Assembly: GCF_003589595.1 (NCBI RefSeq)
Contig: NW_020653719.1
Coordinates: forward strand, 2,656,931-2,720,930
Reading direction: 5' to 3'
Source of the DNA: Hyposmocoma kahamanoa
Taxonomy: Eukaryota; Arthropoda; Insecta; Lepidoptera; Cosmopterigidae
DNA length: 64,000 nt
This document shows positions 44,901-55,366 of the stretch, in pieces (position 1 is the stretch's first letter; each line of letters opens with the position of its first letter). Under the pieces are notes generated by a model that made no database searches, was not told where the DNA came from, and saw only the letters and a program-made list of their open reading frames with translations. Position numbers and translations under genes: made by a program.

Positions 44901-47166
44901 AAGTTCACTACAGAATGGTGGCTATGTATTAAAGTTTTTGCAGTTTCAGCTACATCCAAACTGATATCCATTCCTGAAGGACCTGACCCTATCATGAGTA
45001 CTCGACGGTCTTTGTAAGCATCTGGTACTCTGTAGTCGTGACTGTGTATTATTGTACCTGTAAATGTTGGATAATTAAGAAATTTTAAGATTGAAAGACT
45101 AAGAAAAATTCATTAGATCTGGCTAGATTCGAACCAGCACCCCCCAGGCCATCCGTGCCAGATGCTCTGCCAATTAAGCCACAGAACGAACCAGCAGACC
45201 TTACGAATTTTTGTGTGTCTGTTGTAGATGTTTGTTTTTTGGTTTTCAATGACTTTTTTGGAAAGTTTTAGGTGCATTGTAGTGATGTTTAGGCGAGTAG
45301 AAAACACTAGTAGCAGGCAAGTGCAAATTACCATTAAAAAGTCTTTCTCCTGGTATGTTTGGCATATTAGGTTTACTGTGATGTCCTGTACCAACAACAA
45401 CAAAGTCATATTCTTCTACAAATTCCTCTCCACTTGGAATGTGTTTATGTTTCACCTTCCAAACATTTCCTTCTCTCCTCACTGAAGTCACAATATGTAG
45501 AAACTGTAATTCAAATTAGCACTCTAGAGAAATGTTTTTATATGTTCTTAATGTTAATTTTTTATTTGTTTTAGAATTTAGTAATCGATTTGAGTGTGGC
45601 ACTGCCATGCACCTCTTTGCATAATGAACAAGAGTTCAAAGCAAAATTATGATTTACTTTCTAATTGATCAAAAGATGTTGCTTTAAGAACCTTTATGTG
45701 TTTTTCCAAATCAAAGTGTCTTGCGTAGTCTTTAATATATTCATAGAACAATTTCCAGCTTGGGAAGGAAGGCCACGAATCTGGAGCTGGGAAATCTCTG
45801 AGCTCCATGGTTGGTTTCGGTAAATTGGTCCTAAACAAAAAGTATAAACAAATGAAAAGTTGAAATGATTTTCAAGTAGCAAGGTGCTTGGTGAATGGCA
45901 TGTTGCCTACTTAAGGCTATAATATTTATATGTTTTTTTTTATTAGTAAGTATTCAGGAATATAATATAATATAATATAATGTGGTCCTCATCTCTTTTT
46001 CGTAGCAGTCATAAATAAATATTCATAAAATAAAAATTTTATAGTAATTAGTTTGAGACTGACATGATGATAAGGTTGTATTGTTAACTAAAACCTATCA
46101 AAACCTACCTCAAATGTTTGTACATACTAGTATAAATAGGCATTCCATAATCATCAGTGCCGATTTTAGGTTCATATCGCCACGTCCCTCCAACATAGTT
46201 AGTCGCTTCTAGAACAGTGAAGTTTATGCCTTCTTCTTTCATATACTTTGCTGATGTCAGACCTCCTATTCCTGCTCCTATTATGCATACCCGTTTATCA
46301 ACTGATTGTGCCTAGAAATTAGAAAATTAACATTTATGTTGAAACACTCAATCGAAAGATACACGATATAATTCCAACGCACTTCGCAAACGTGCACCAT
46401 ATTATCAGTTTTTGTTTATTAGGTACCTGTTTTCTTAGTGTGATTATCTTCCGTTTTCATAAATTTTACTTTAAAAATTCGTGACTGTGTAAAACAAATG
46501 TTTGGGAAGGACTGTACATTACCATCGCACGATTTGAGGGGTGGGAGGGGACCCTTCGTGTAAAGTTTCAAAGTTAGGAAGTTAATAGTTTTCGAGATAT
46601 TCATTTCATTTCATCAAAAATCATGTTTTCGCACCAAAGAGCGAGGTAAACCCGCGCGCGGCGTTTATTTTTTTGCGTTATTTCAAAAAAAATACTGCGA
46701 CAACCAAACGCTGTGCTTTCCTAACCTACAAAACCTGTTTCCTATCACTTATTTTCGAATATTTCAATAATTTTTATTATCAAAACTACGAGTTTCCTAA
46801 AGCTAATATTTTAGGATTAGACTGCTAACTATGTAATCTATTCACCATATTAATTTCAACTCTCAACTCGTGCGATGGTAATGTACAGTTGAGCCAATGT
46901 TTGTTTAAATTAGAAAAAAAAACACTTGTAATAATTTTCACTACAATATTTTTATATAGGTTAATTTTGTCAATATTTAATAATTAAAATCTGATTAGTT
47001 AAAGGTTACGCTTAGTTTAATTCACCAGTTTGTTACTTTTTCGTTATTTATTTTTAAATTGATGTGCTTGTAATTATAGTTCAATCAAAAGGAATGAAAT
47101 TATAGGTAGGTAAGGTGTACAGTACAATTAAAAACATTTTCAATTTCAAATACAGAATCTTACCAT
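41795..47166 (-). CDS. FMO-B: flavin-containing monooxygenase, 8 exons, ATG-only first exon
   Basis: Minus-strand exons are 47166-47164 (coding part), 46311-46109, 45830-45692, 45503-45332, 45057-44782, 43062-42899, 42753-42610 and 41998-41795, totalling 1305 nt and 434 residues. Introns 2-7 fall at the same positions and phases as in FMO-A. Motifs are GAGIGG (13-18, FAD), FNGTIIHSHDY (171-181, FMO signature), GSGPSG (196-201, NADPH) and YCTGFEY after exon 5. The start codon ends exactly at a GTAAGA donor, and an in-frame TAG lies 12 bases upstream of it, which supports this start. There is no signal peptide, so a cytosolic or ER-surface enzyme is expected, unlike FMO-A. It faces FMO-A tail to tail, with stops 619 bp apart, and is the sister of FMO-C. 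Substrate unknown. Confidence 0.9.
42099..42458. mobile_element. Fold-back element in FMO-B intron 7
   Basis: About 360 bp with imperfect inverted ends of about 75 bp. AGGGTGTCTCGAAATTCAAT faces the complement of TAGGTTGTCTCAAAAATCAT, and both arms contain AACAACCCTGAAAAAA. FMO-C lacks it at the same intron position (about 55480), an empty site that defines the insertion. Confidence 0.8.
42610..42753 (-). CDS. FMO-B exon 7
   Basis: 144 nt. SQYATALFKGNFTLPTKEKM through VDHYE before the donor GTAATA. Confidence 0.91.
42899..43062 (-). CDS. FMO-B exon 6
   Basis: 164 nt. FEYDYPFIDETSGLTLSKRS and HNYMVNIHQPTMVFMGL, ending IDAQ. Two codons shorter than FMO-C here. Confidence 0.91.
43070..44775. 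other. FMO-B intron 5
   Basis: AT-rich; no gene or clear mobile element seen, apart from stretches shared with FMO-C intron 5. Confidence 0.45.
44782..45057 (-). CDS. FMO-B exon 5 (NADPH motif)
   Basis: 276 nt. TIIHSHDYRVPDAYKDRRVL, MIGSGPSGMDISLD, then DDVIYCTG at a phase 1 donor GTTAGA. Confidence 0.92.
45115..45235 (-). mobile_element. tRNA-derived SINE head in FMO-B intron 4
   Basis: The minus strand shows TGGCTTAATTGGCAGAGCAT (A-box region) and GGTTCGAATCTAGCC (B-box region), but the ends do not form an acceptor stem. FMO-C intron 4 lacks it, so it inserted after the duplication. Confidence 0.6.
45332..45503 (-). CDS. FMO-B exon 4
   Basis: 172 nt. FLHIVTSVRREGNVWKV, then YDFVVVGTGHHSKPNMPNIP and LFN before a phase 1 donor. 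Confidence 0.92.
45692..45830 (-). CDS. FMO-B exon 3
   Basis: 139 nt. TNLPKPTMELRDFPAPDSWP through DLEKHIK. Donor GTTCTT is weak but conserved in phase; FMO-C has GTTTAC at the same place. Confidence 0.91.
46109..46311 (-). CDS. FMO-B exon 2 (FAD motif)
   Basis: 203 nt. AQSVDKRVCIIGAGIGGLTS, then EATNYVGGTWRYEP and YTSMYKHLR. Donor GTAGGT, acceptor TTTCTAG. Confidence 0.92.
47164..47166 (-). CDS. FMO-B exon 1, coding part is ATG only
   Basis: TTCAAAATG followed immediately by the donor GTAAGATTC. Phase 0 joins it to GCA of exon 2, giving MAQSVDK. The 5' UTR part of this exon extends to higher coordinates, limit unknown. Confidence 0.7.
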
Positions 47167-47485
47167 TTTGAACGCTAGAAACACTCCAAGAACTTAAACA
47201 CTTAAGTGACTGTGGTTTTTTAACTTTTTATTTATTTAGATATTAAAATTATGACCTAAAAATTTAAGAAATAATAATTTCAAATTCAAATGTCCTTTTC
47301 CATCTTTAACAAATGACAAGTAACGAATGACGGTGTTACCATCACGATTGTGATAAGATACCAGAAATTTGCGAGAGTCGAGATTTGATTGTGGCGTTCT
47401 CTGTGGGAATGGGTCTTTATATTGGAACCAAAATAACTTGAGTAGGAATGGGCGTTACAAATCGTATGTAGTTATTGAAACTATA

Positions 47486-48328
47486 CAGGGTGTCCAGTAA
47501 TGAATGTATCATACTGAAATGGCTTATAGCACAGCTTAAGACTGTTCCAAAAAAATGCAAAAAAAAATCTATCCCATGTAGTACCTAAGGAATGTTTTTT
47601 TTTTCTTAAAAGTTAATTATTTTTATCTTATTTTAGGTTTTTGTGCACTATGACTACAAATGAATTTATTTGGTTTTTTGGTGTCATAATATTCTACGTT
47701 AACTGNNNNNNNNNNNNNNNNNNNNNNNNNNNNNNNNNNNNNNNNNNNNNNNNNNNNNNNNNNNNNNNNNNNNNNNNNNNNNNNNNNNNNNNNNNNNNNN
47801 NNNNNNNNNNNNNNNNNNNNNNNNNNNNNNNNNNNNNNNNNNNNNNNNNNNNNNNNNNNNNNNNNNNNNNNNNNNNNNNNNNNNNNNNNNNNNNNNNNNN
47901 NNNNNNNNNNNNNNNNNNNNNNNNNNNNNNNNNNNNNNNNNNNNNNNNNNNNNNNNNNNNNNNNNNNNNNNNNNNNNNNNNNNNNNNNNNNNNNNNNNNN
48001 NNNNNNNNNNNNNNNNNNNNNNNNNNNNNNNNNNNNNNNNNNNNNNNNNNNNNNNNNNNNNNNNNNNNNNNNNNNNNNNNNNNNNNNNNNNNNNNNNNNN
48101 NNNNNCAGTTAACGTAGAATATTATGACACCAAAAAACCAAATAAATTCATTCATTTGTAGTCATAGTGCACAAAAACCTAAAATAAGATAAAAATAATT
48201 AACTTTTAACAAAAAAAAAACATTGCTTAGGTACTACATGGGATAGATTTTTTTTGCATTTTTTTGGAACAGTCTTAAGCTGTGCTATAAGCCATTTCAG
48301 TATGATACATTCATTACCGGACACCCTG
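47486..48328. mobile_element. Hairpin DNA element with about 220-bp inverted arms around an assembly gap
   Basis: The arms 47486-47705 and 48106-48328 are near-identical inverted copies ending in CAGGGTGTCC, flanked by TATA on both sides. The centre is 400 N (47706-48105), so the interior content is unknown. Apparent frames crossing the gap are artefacts. Confidence 0.85.
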
Positions 48329-48339
48329 TATATTGTGGC

Positions 48340-48720
48340 AATATCGAATACCCGATATCGTGTATCTATATCGATATTGCTCCGCATCGTATATTTTATA
48401 GCGATGCCGAATCAAGCCGAGCGATTACCGAGTGGATACCAACATGAAATCATATATTTTCCAAACTATATACCGATAGTGCTTCGCATCAGATATTCAC
48501 TGAGTGGATATCTACGCGAAACCATTTTTTGTGCGTCTTCGAAACCGTATACTAACATTGGCTCGCATTGCTCTTGTAAAACTATATCCAATAATATATA
48601 GTTTCGAAATCTGATTCCGAATATAAGTAACGGCAATGTGTCAATGCAGCGCGCACGCGGGCTGTATCCATGAATATATAGTTTCAGAATATATATATAT
48701 ATATATATATAGTTTCGAAA
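48340..48720. repeat. Degenerate ATATAGTTTCGAAA-type repeats and (AT)n run
   Basis: Three ATATAGTTTCGAAA-like units (about 48597, 48686, 48711) and an (AT)n tract at about 48688-48711, with several TATCGATAT-like palindromic motifs. Confidence 0.55.
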
Positions 48721-48729
48721 CGATATTCA

Positions 48730-51300
48730 GAAAAAGCTAACTAAACCCATTCCTAAACTTGAGCGATTTTGACAGCTAGGAACAACGTAAATAACTGTGA
48801 AAACAGGAAAAAAAATAACTATCTTTTATATATTTGTATGAACACAAATTAATGATTATTTCGATTAAGTATCTATTATTAAAAAAGTCACCACACTATA
48901 GCGAAATCAGCTATAATAGAATCGTTCAGAAAAGCTTTATGTCCATGTAATAAGAGCGAAAAAGACGTGTCTACGCGGACGCGAAACGCGCAACGTCGAT
49001 ATTTGTCGATAATTGTTAATTATTATTTTATTAGTAAAATAATTTGTATTAATATTAATAATTTGAATCTGATTTAAATTCAACATCTTTTGTTTCGAAT
49101 CGACCGTAGCAGAAAATTAAATGTCCCCAAAAGTGGAGTAAAAGTGTTGCTATTAACGAAAACATTTGCATAAAAAACTAAAATGAATGCATTTTAGGTA
49201 AAAACTTACTTGTTTTTAAATTTTACACTTGACATTAACCTCCGAGCAATTGTTAATGATCTGAGGCGATAATGAATTCTAAATTATTAAAACCTAACTC
49301 GTACCGGCGGCACCGTACTAGTACTGTAGTGTTACTAATCAAGAAGGAGACAGGTCACACTCACAACGCTATAACGACCTGTAGCTTGATTTTGATTGCC
49401 ACTCCCGATCGGAAACTGCGTCTCTTCCGAGTCGAGGCGCATAATTGCGATTCACAACTGGCCGATCGGAAACTTTTGATATTTCAAATCGGAAGATTCG
49501 TTGATTTAACTCACAAATTAGAAAGATATAATAGGAATTAGGGCCTTACCATGACCTCTTATTATATATTCATTTTAGTTCCTAAACTGAATCGTAGTAA
49601 GAGTTCATGGTAAGGTCCCAGGTTCATCTTCTCGCTCGGAAACCCATACAGCAAGCATACAGATCGGAAAGCAAGAGTAGAGCCAGTAGAGTAACGTATA
49701 CGAAAGTGTTATCGTTAGCGTAACGTGGTAGAAGTCACCTTGACGTACAAAGGTCATGAGTCGGGGATTGTAAACTTTTAAATATAATTGATAGTAATGA
49801 AAATTATCAATTGAATACATTGCCTTTATTTTTACAAAGAATATGTAATAAAAACTTAACAATGTATAATTTAAGTAGACTAAAATCCGTCCGAGTCGCC
49901 AAATCTAAAAGTGACATTATTTCTGGTAAAATACAATAAAGCAAATCATAATAAAATTATTAACACGAATTAAAAAATAACACCAAAATTGTCTTTCACG
50001 CCGACATGTTCAATACAAAATGCAAAAGGCGACCGCTTCTGGCGTGAAAAGTAGGCAAAACAAACGAGGATAACTTAAACAGCTTTTTTAGAGAACCGTA
50101 GTTTTTGTGTATGTTAAACGAGATTTTACATAATTTGTATTTTAAAATTATGAATTAAAAAAAACTGAGTTATAATTATATAGCACCGAGTATCGATTAT
50201 TAGTTTTAATGTGGAGTGGTGTATTATTGTAACGTAATTGATATTGATTATTTTCATTAAATATGTATGTCATTAAAAGTAATTAATATAATAATAATAA
50301 CATAATAATATTTAGTTTCTTAGAGTGATACGCCTCAATTTCACATTTTTTTATATTATGTCATTTAAGTTTCATTATTACTCAGGCAAATCAAGATTTA
50401 ATAATTTATATAAAGTGATCGACGATCGGTTGCTATCGAATTGTGGCTTTGGGACGAAAGTCGGGTCAATGACCGCTATTGACATGCTAAATAAACGATA
50501 GTAAGTCTATAGCAAATGTTTTTGTGTTATCAGATGTATAAGTGTCCCTAGTTGACATTTTGCTGCTGGATACAATTTTTACGAAAAATCGAAATACCCT
50601 TACTCAATTGCAAAATGCACAGTTGCAAACATAACTTATTAATTAAAATATATTTTATTGGATTGCGTAAAGTTCGATTTCCTAGAGTTACAAGTCTGTT
50701 TTATTGGTATACCACAGTTACAGTCCAACATTGAAAGAACGCTTCTTCTAAAAAAAATCACTGTCAAAATAATAAATACAGAAAGAATTTTGGACAAACA
50801 AAGAGTTTTGGATAGCTGATGCGGTGGCTAATTTAAGTCTAATTACAGTGAGAGGTACAGGGTTAACGGCACGTGAAGCTTCTTGACACTTCCGACTTAA
50901 ATTCGACTCTAGCGGTAAGAACGGTTCAAAGTTCAAAGAATCATGCTTGACGTGCACTTGACTGTACAAGAAACAATAGGAATAGATTGCGCACATTTAA
51001 ACTAAATTATGAAATTCATGGTTGGACTGGTTTGCTAAAATATAAGAATGCAAAGCGTAAGTTTTTATGACTCTCGATAATATTCTGGAAATTTACACCT
51101 GAACCAATGGTTCCTTTACAATAATAACGTGTGTTACGTGTTTGACGTCAAAGAGCATTAATACTCGTAGTACAAATAAATATTACATACATTATCAACG
51201 AAGGTACTTGTATGTGATAATAATGTAGTAGTTATTATTGTTCCATTACTCTTTAACTAGGTACAGCAAAACAAATGCTAAAGTATCCAAGTCTTGATAT
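48730..51300. other. Upstream half of the FMO-B duplication unit
   Basis: No gene seen. Blocks at about 48940-48975 (TCAGAAAAGCTTTATGTCCA) and about 51085-51240 (TCTGGAAATTTACACCT, CGAAGGTACTTGTATGTGAT) match 62517-62545 and 63690-63985. This shows the duplication extends this far. It also contains the inverted repeat at 49543-49622. Confidence 0.65.
49543..49622. repeat. Imperfect inverted repeat
   Basis: GGGCCTTACCATGACCTCTT and its near-complement around GAGTTCATGGTAAGGTCCC enclose about 20 bp. Copies of CGATCGGAAAC lie on its left side and GATCGGAAAGC on its right. Confidence 0.6.
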
Positions 51301-51805
51301 TGCAAAATTGAACATTATTGTATACGACGTAACCGTCAGTTTTCATCAGTGTACTGATACCACAAAACGATGATATCTAATTTTGTTGAATTGTTGAAGG
51401 AATTTAAATATAATAAAAACGACGTTGATACAACATATAGATCTTCAATGCGCACTGGAGCGTTTAATGCAACTTTTTGTTGTATTTTAAAACACTTTCT
51501 CCCCTATCAATAAGGCAAGTGTGTGTAGTGTATATATTTGAGTGCAAAAGGGATGTAATCTTTTTATGTATTTATAATTCTACTATATCATTGACTACTT
51601 TGCACGAGAGAGGCTTAAAGGGCTGTAACGACGTAGCGAAACTACAATGGCTCGTAGTGTACCCTAAAATTTAATGAATAATGAACAATATGTCAGACTG
51701 AAAGAGTGAATGAAGAATGAGGAGTTTAGGGAGGAAAAAAACCCTCTGAACGAGTAGATGTAAGTTTAGTTTTAACAAGTATTTGAGTGTCATCTCTTAC
51801 GTAAT

Positions 51806-52378
51806 AGTTCGTCCAGGGCAGTATCGCTACCTTACCTATTTCTGTCGCCAAAAAGTAATGTGAGCATTGCTGCGTTCCCGTTTTTAAGGGTAAGGGCGCG
51901 TTCCCATTACGTCGTAACGGTTTATTTACCGCTGGACGACTGTCGCGTCTAGCCGATTACCATATCACGACTATCTGCCGTAACTGTGTCGTGGACGTTT
52001 ATTTTATCAAGAACGACTGTCGTGTCTAGCCGTTTCTACTATCTCGTGACAACAATTTATCGGTTCACGGCAGTCGCCTTGTCGTTTGCACGGCAGAATC
52101 GTTTGAAGCTGCGATTATCTGTCGTCACATTTTTATCGTGACGTTTTATTTATCGTAAGACGACAGTCGTTCTAGTTGTTCCCTTCATCACGACAGTCTG
52201 TCGTCGTAACGTCAAAAAAGTCGTGAACGACATTTAATCGTGTTGTTCTATGTGTGAACTACTTAATTTATATGTACAAGTCACGACACTTTAATCTGCA
52301 TGACTATCTGTCGTCACGACATAATGGGAACACGCCTTAAGGGTGCTGTTGGTGAAATTGCAGGCACACATTATGAAG
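51806..52378 (-). repeat. Dispersed repeat A, copy 12, interrupted
   Basis: Reverse copy (GTTCGTCCAGGGCAGTATCG to GAAATTGCAGGCACA) split by a 442-bp insertion between AAGGGTAAG and GGTGCTG. Confidence 0.8.
51895..52336. mobile_element. 442-bp inverted-repeat element nested in repeat A
   Basis: Ends GGCGCGTTCCCATTACGTCG and the complement of GGCGTGTTCCCATTATGTCG, flanked by TAAG on both sides. The interior repeats CGACTGTCG and CGTCGT-type motifs many times and is non-coding. Confidence 0.8.
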
Positions 52379-52864
52379 TAAATTAATCATTACCGTCATG
52401 ACTGTAAATAATATACCTACTATATAAGAGTACGATGTGTAGTAGATTGTTGAGGAGGAATTACGCAAGAGTTTAATGAATTATATGGTTTTATTTGTAC
52501 TGATGACAATCAATTTATGTATTACATTTATACCGGGAATAATAGCCAGTTTATTTGAGTAATGAATCCTCTATCAATATCACACTATTTGCTTGAATTA
52601 GTGATGTTTTGCCGAGCAACTTTAAACGTGCAACAATTTATTTGTAAGTCAATGAACAATAAGGATATATCAAGGTACCTAACAAAAGAGAAGACAACGC
52701 AAAAATCCGTTAAATTATTTATTATTCATAATCGGGTAGGTACGTCTTAAAATATATTATAAAACAATATTAATTTGACCAACAACCTGTGAAGTAAAGT
52801 TATTTTTCCATAAATCTGGGCACATGATGGCCACAAGGGCTTTGTGGACATTTCCATGTAAACA

Positions 52865-52950
52865 ACAATAACATTTACATGTAATTATTTTAAAGACATC
52901 ATTTCTTTCACATTTATACACTATAAATACTAAAAATACTTTATCTGTCT
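52865..52950 (+). repeat. Relic of the FMO-A 3' UTR, part 1
   Basis: CATGTAATTATTTTAAAG, then ATCATTTCTTTCACATTTAT matches 41257-41300 just after the FMO-A stop. The similarity breaks where the LINE at 52985 begins and resumes at about 54110. Confidence 0.7.
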
Positions 52951-52984
52951 ACGGAAAGTGCCATTTTATGCTTTAAGCATACCA

Positions 52985-54100
52985 TCCAGTACTACACCAG
53001 GGGGCAAACGCCAGTGTTTGCCTGTGTTTTGGATCTAACCAGGGCTTTTGATACAGTCTCATATAGTATCCTTTGGGACAAATTGGAAAAACGCACAAAT
53101 ACCCCAAGTGAGGTAATCGACCTGCTCCGCTTCTGGTACGCTAATCAAACCAACCAGGTGAGGTGGGCAGGTGCTCTCTCGGATGTGTATAGGTTGGAGT
53201 GTGGAGTGAGACAAGGAGGTCTCAGCTCACCTAGGTTGTTTAACTGGTATATAGATGAGCTGATCGCCAGGCTCAGCAGCACGGGAATTGGATGCTCGAT
53301 TGGTGGTATCACTGTCAATAATTTAGTTATGCAGATGATATGGTGCTGCTGTGCCCGTCGATCAGTGCGCTAGTAAAACTATTAAGTATTTGTGAGGAGT
53401 ATGCGATGACTCACGGTCTAACATATAACACAAATAAAAGCGAGCTTTTAGTGTTTAAAGCCGGTAACAAAGCCCTCGCTTCAATCCCTCCTATTTATTT
53501 GTGTGGTGCGCCTCTCAAGAGAGTAGCAAGGTATACCTAGGGCACTGGGTCACAGAATATCTGCAGAATGATGTAGATATGGAGAGGGAGCGCAGAGCGT
53601 TGGCCGTACGTTGTAATATGTTGTCACGCAGGTTTGCGCGTTGTGAGGGTAATCTCAATGCCACCCTTTTCAAGGCGTTTTGTCAGACCTTCTATACGTG
53701 CAGCTTATGGACAAATTACACTAAAGCGACGGTCAATGCCCTGCGTGTCCAATACAATAATGGTCTTACGATGCTGTTGGGGCTGCCACGATTTTGCAGC
53801 GCATCAGGTATGTTCGCGGACGCGCGTATTGATAGCTTCAGCGCGATTATTCGGAAAAGAACTGCCTCCCTGATGCGTCGCGTGCGTTGCAGTTCCAATA
53901 GCCTAGTTCGTTTGATCTGGGAGAACTCTGCCAGTGAATTGTGGAAGCACTGGAACTCAGTCCACATGGGTTCCAGGGGTTTAATTTATAAGTTACTGTA
54001 ATATTTCGCAAATTTAGTACTAACATTGTAAGATTTTTTTTGTAACTAACACTAATATGGACTATGTCTGAAATACACTTTTTGAATTTGAAATTTGAAT
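52985..54100 (+). mobile_element. 5'-truncated LINE with reverse transcriptase, frameshifted
   Basis: Plus strand: FACVLDLTRAFDTVSYSILW (RT motif A), LECGVRQGGLSSPRLFNWYI (motif B), then a one-base slip just before the catalytic YADDMVLLCPS. A second frame follows (EEYAMTHGLTYNTNKSELLV). After another slip comes the C-terminal part (YLGHWVTEYLQND to LPRFCSASGMF). It is dead, and sits between the two pieces of the duplicated FMO-A 3' UTR. Confidence 0.85.
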
Positions 54101-54109
54101 TTAAGTGCA

Positions 54110-54270
54110 CAAGATATTAGCATAAAAATAACGTTACATTTAATTTAACCATAGTGTAAGATTTCCGTAATGTTTTAAGTTGTGGCAATACTCAATAACC
54201 TCAATAATTGTAGTAATGACTTCAATCCTATTTTAAAATATTATTGTCATAACTAATAAAGTCATTACAA
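54110..54270 (+). repeat. Relic of the FMO-A 3' UTR, part 2
   Basis: ATTTTAAGTTGTGGCAATACTC-like sequence and an AATAAAG motif, in the order seen at 41370-41530. Confidence 0.6.
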
Positions 54271-54280
54271 TTCTTAGAAC

Positions 54281-54622
54281 CTATGCACACGGTGCATTTT
54301 ATATGCACCGTAATCGCTCGTCATCTGCGCGATATACATAGATATTTTGATAAGAGACTTTTTTTTTGAGAATTTTAATTTTGTTTGTTACTTTCAGTTA
54401 TATTTTGAAATGAAGCAGCTACATGAAATTTTAAGCGTGAACTCCATTGGAGTATATAAAACTTCTTGCATATAACGCGATATTTGTGCGCGTTTGGTAC
54501 GATTAAAACGCGCGTAAGACGCGAAACAAAACGCGCTTCTCAGTCGTGTCAGTATCACGTTTACGCGAGTAATCTGCGCGTCGCCATTGTCGGCGCATAT
54601 GAAATACGCCGTGTGCATAAGG
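54281..54622. mobile_element. MITE with ATGCACACGG ends
   Basis: CCTATGCACACGGTGCATTT and its complement around AAATACGCCGTGTGCATAAG, 342 bp. The interior is rich in ACGCG motifs. It lies in the spacer before FMO-C and is absent from the FMO-B copy. Confidence 0.7.
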
Positions 54623-55087
54623 TTTTCAATAATATTTTATTTAAGTAAAATATTTTCAGCAAATAGTGAAATAGAGAGAAATATAGTGCAATTGTATAGA
54701 AAAAAAGCGAAGTGAATATATTTTAATCATCAATAACAAAATACACGCCATACTGCTTGGTAGGATTCCTCTTTAAAGAGAGTATTTAGTCAATAAGTTC
54801 AATAAATGTGACTACAATGAGAGTTAGGTAATTCACGTTTTCGAAGAATTCTGTGAACCATCTCCGACAAGGAATTGCCATTGCGATATTTATCTAAAAT
54901 ACTCCAATCTGTCACTGCAGCTATGTTCGTCTGTTCTTGTATTTTTATAATTATACTTTGTTCTCTAAGTTATGATTGCTCTTTAGTGTTTAGGTCTAAG
55001 GCTGTGATGTACAGTGCGCCGACCATGTTTTCAACACACGACTGCATGCATAGGCATAACTTACGAATGTATTGTGTTGTGTCAAAA

Positions 55088-55093
55088 TTTATT
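55088..55093 (-). terminator. Candidate FMO-C poly(A) signal
   Basis: TTTATT on the plus strand, 64 bp beyond the FMO-C stop; the homologous site in FMO-B is 41733-41738. Confidence 0.5.
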
Positions 55094-55156
55094 ATTCTAT
55101 TATTGTCTATTTTGTGAAAATAATTGTTTTTATACGAACTATATATTGTTCGACTC

Positions 55157-55366
55157 TCAATGCAATTCATTTTCGAAACTTTTATTATATTTGTCTTTCT
55201 CCAATGTTCTAGTAAAGGTTTCATCATCTATAATGGTGTATACATAATTTCTATATGTATACAAATTCTCCAATTTGGCTTCCATGTCCTTGCTGCGTAT
55301 TTTGAACATAACTGGAGGAACTCTCGGTATCCCGGATTCCCTAGTTAATTCCGCGTAATATTGATC
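55157..55366 (-). CDS. FMO-C exon 8 and stop
   Basis: 210 nt. DQYYAELTRESGIPRVPPVM through NKSFENELH and TGA at 55159-55157. Confidence 0.9.
   Translation of the reverse strand, partial: DQYYAELTRESGIPRVPPVMFKIRSKDMEAKLENLYTYRNYVYTIIDDETFTRTLEKDKYNKSFENELH

Noticed and set aside
47641..48155. Frames of about 155 residues on both strands crossing the N gap
   Set aside because: They consist almost entirely of undefined residues; the real parts are inverted-repeat arms.
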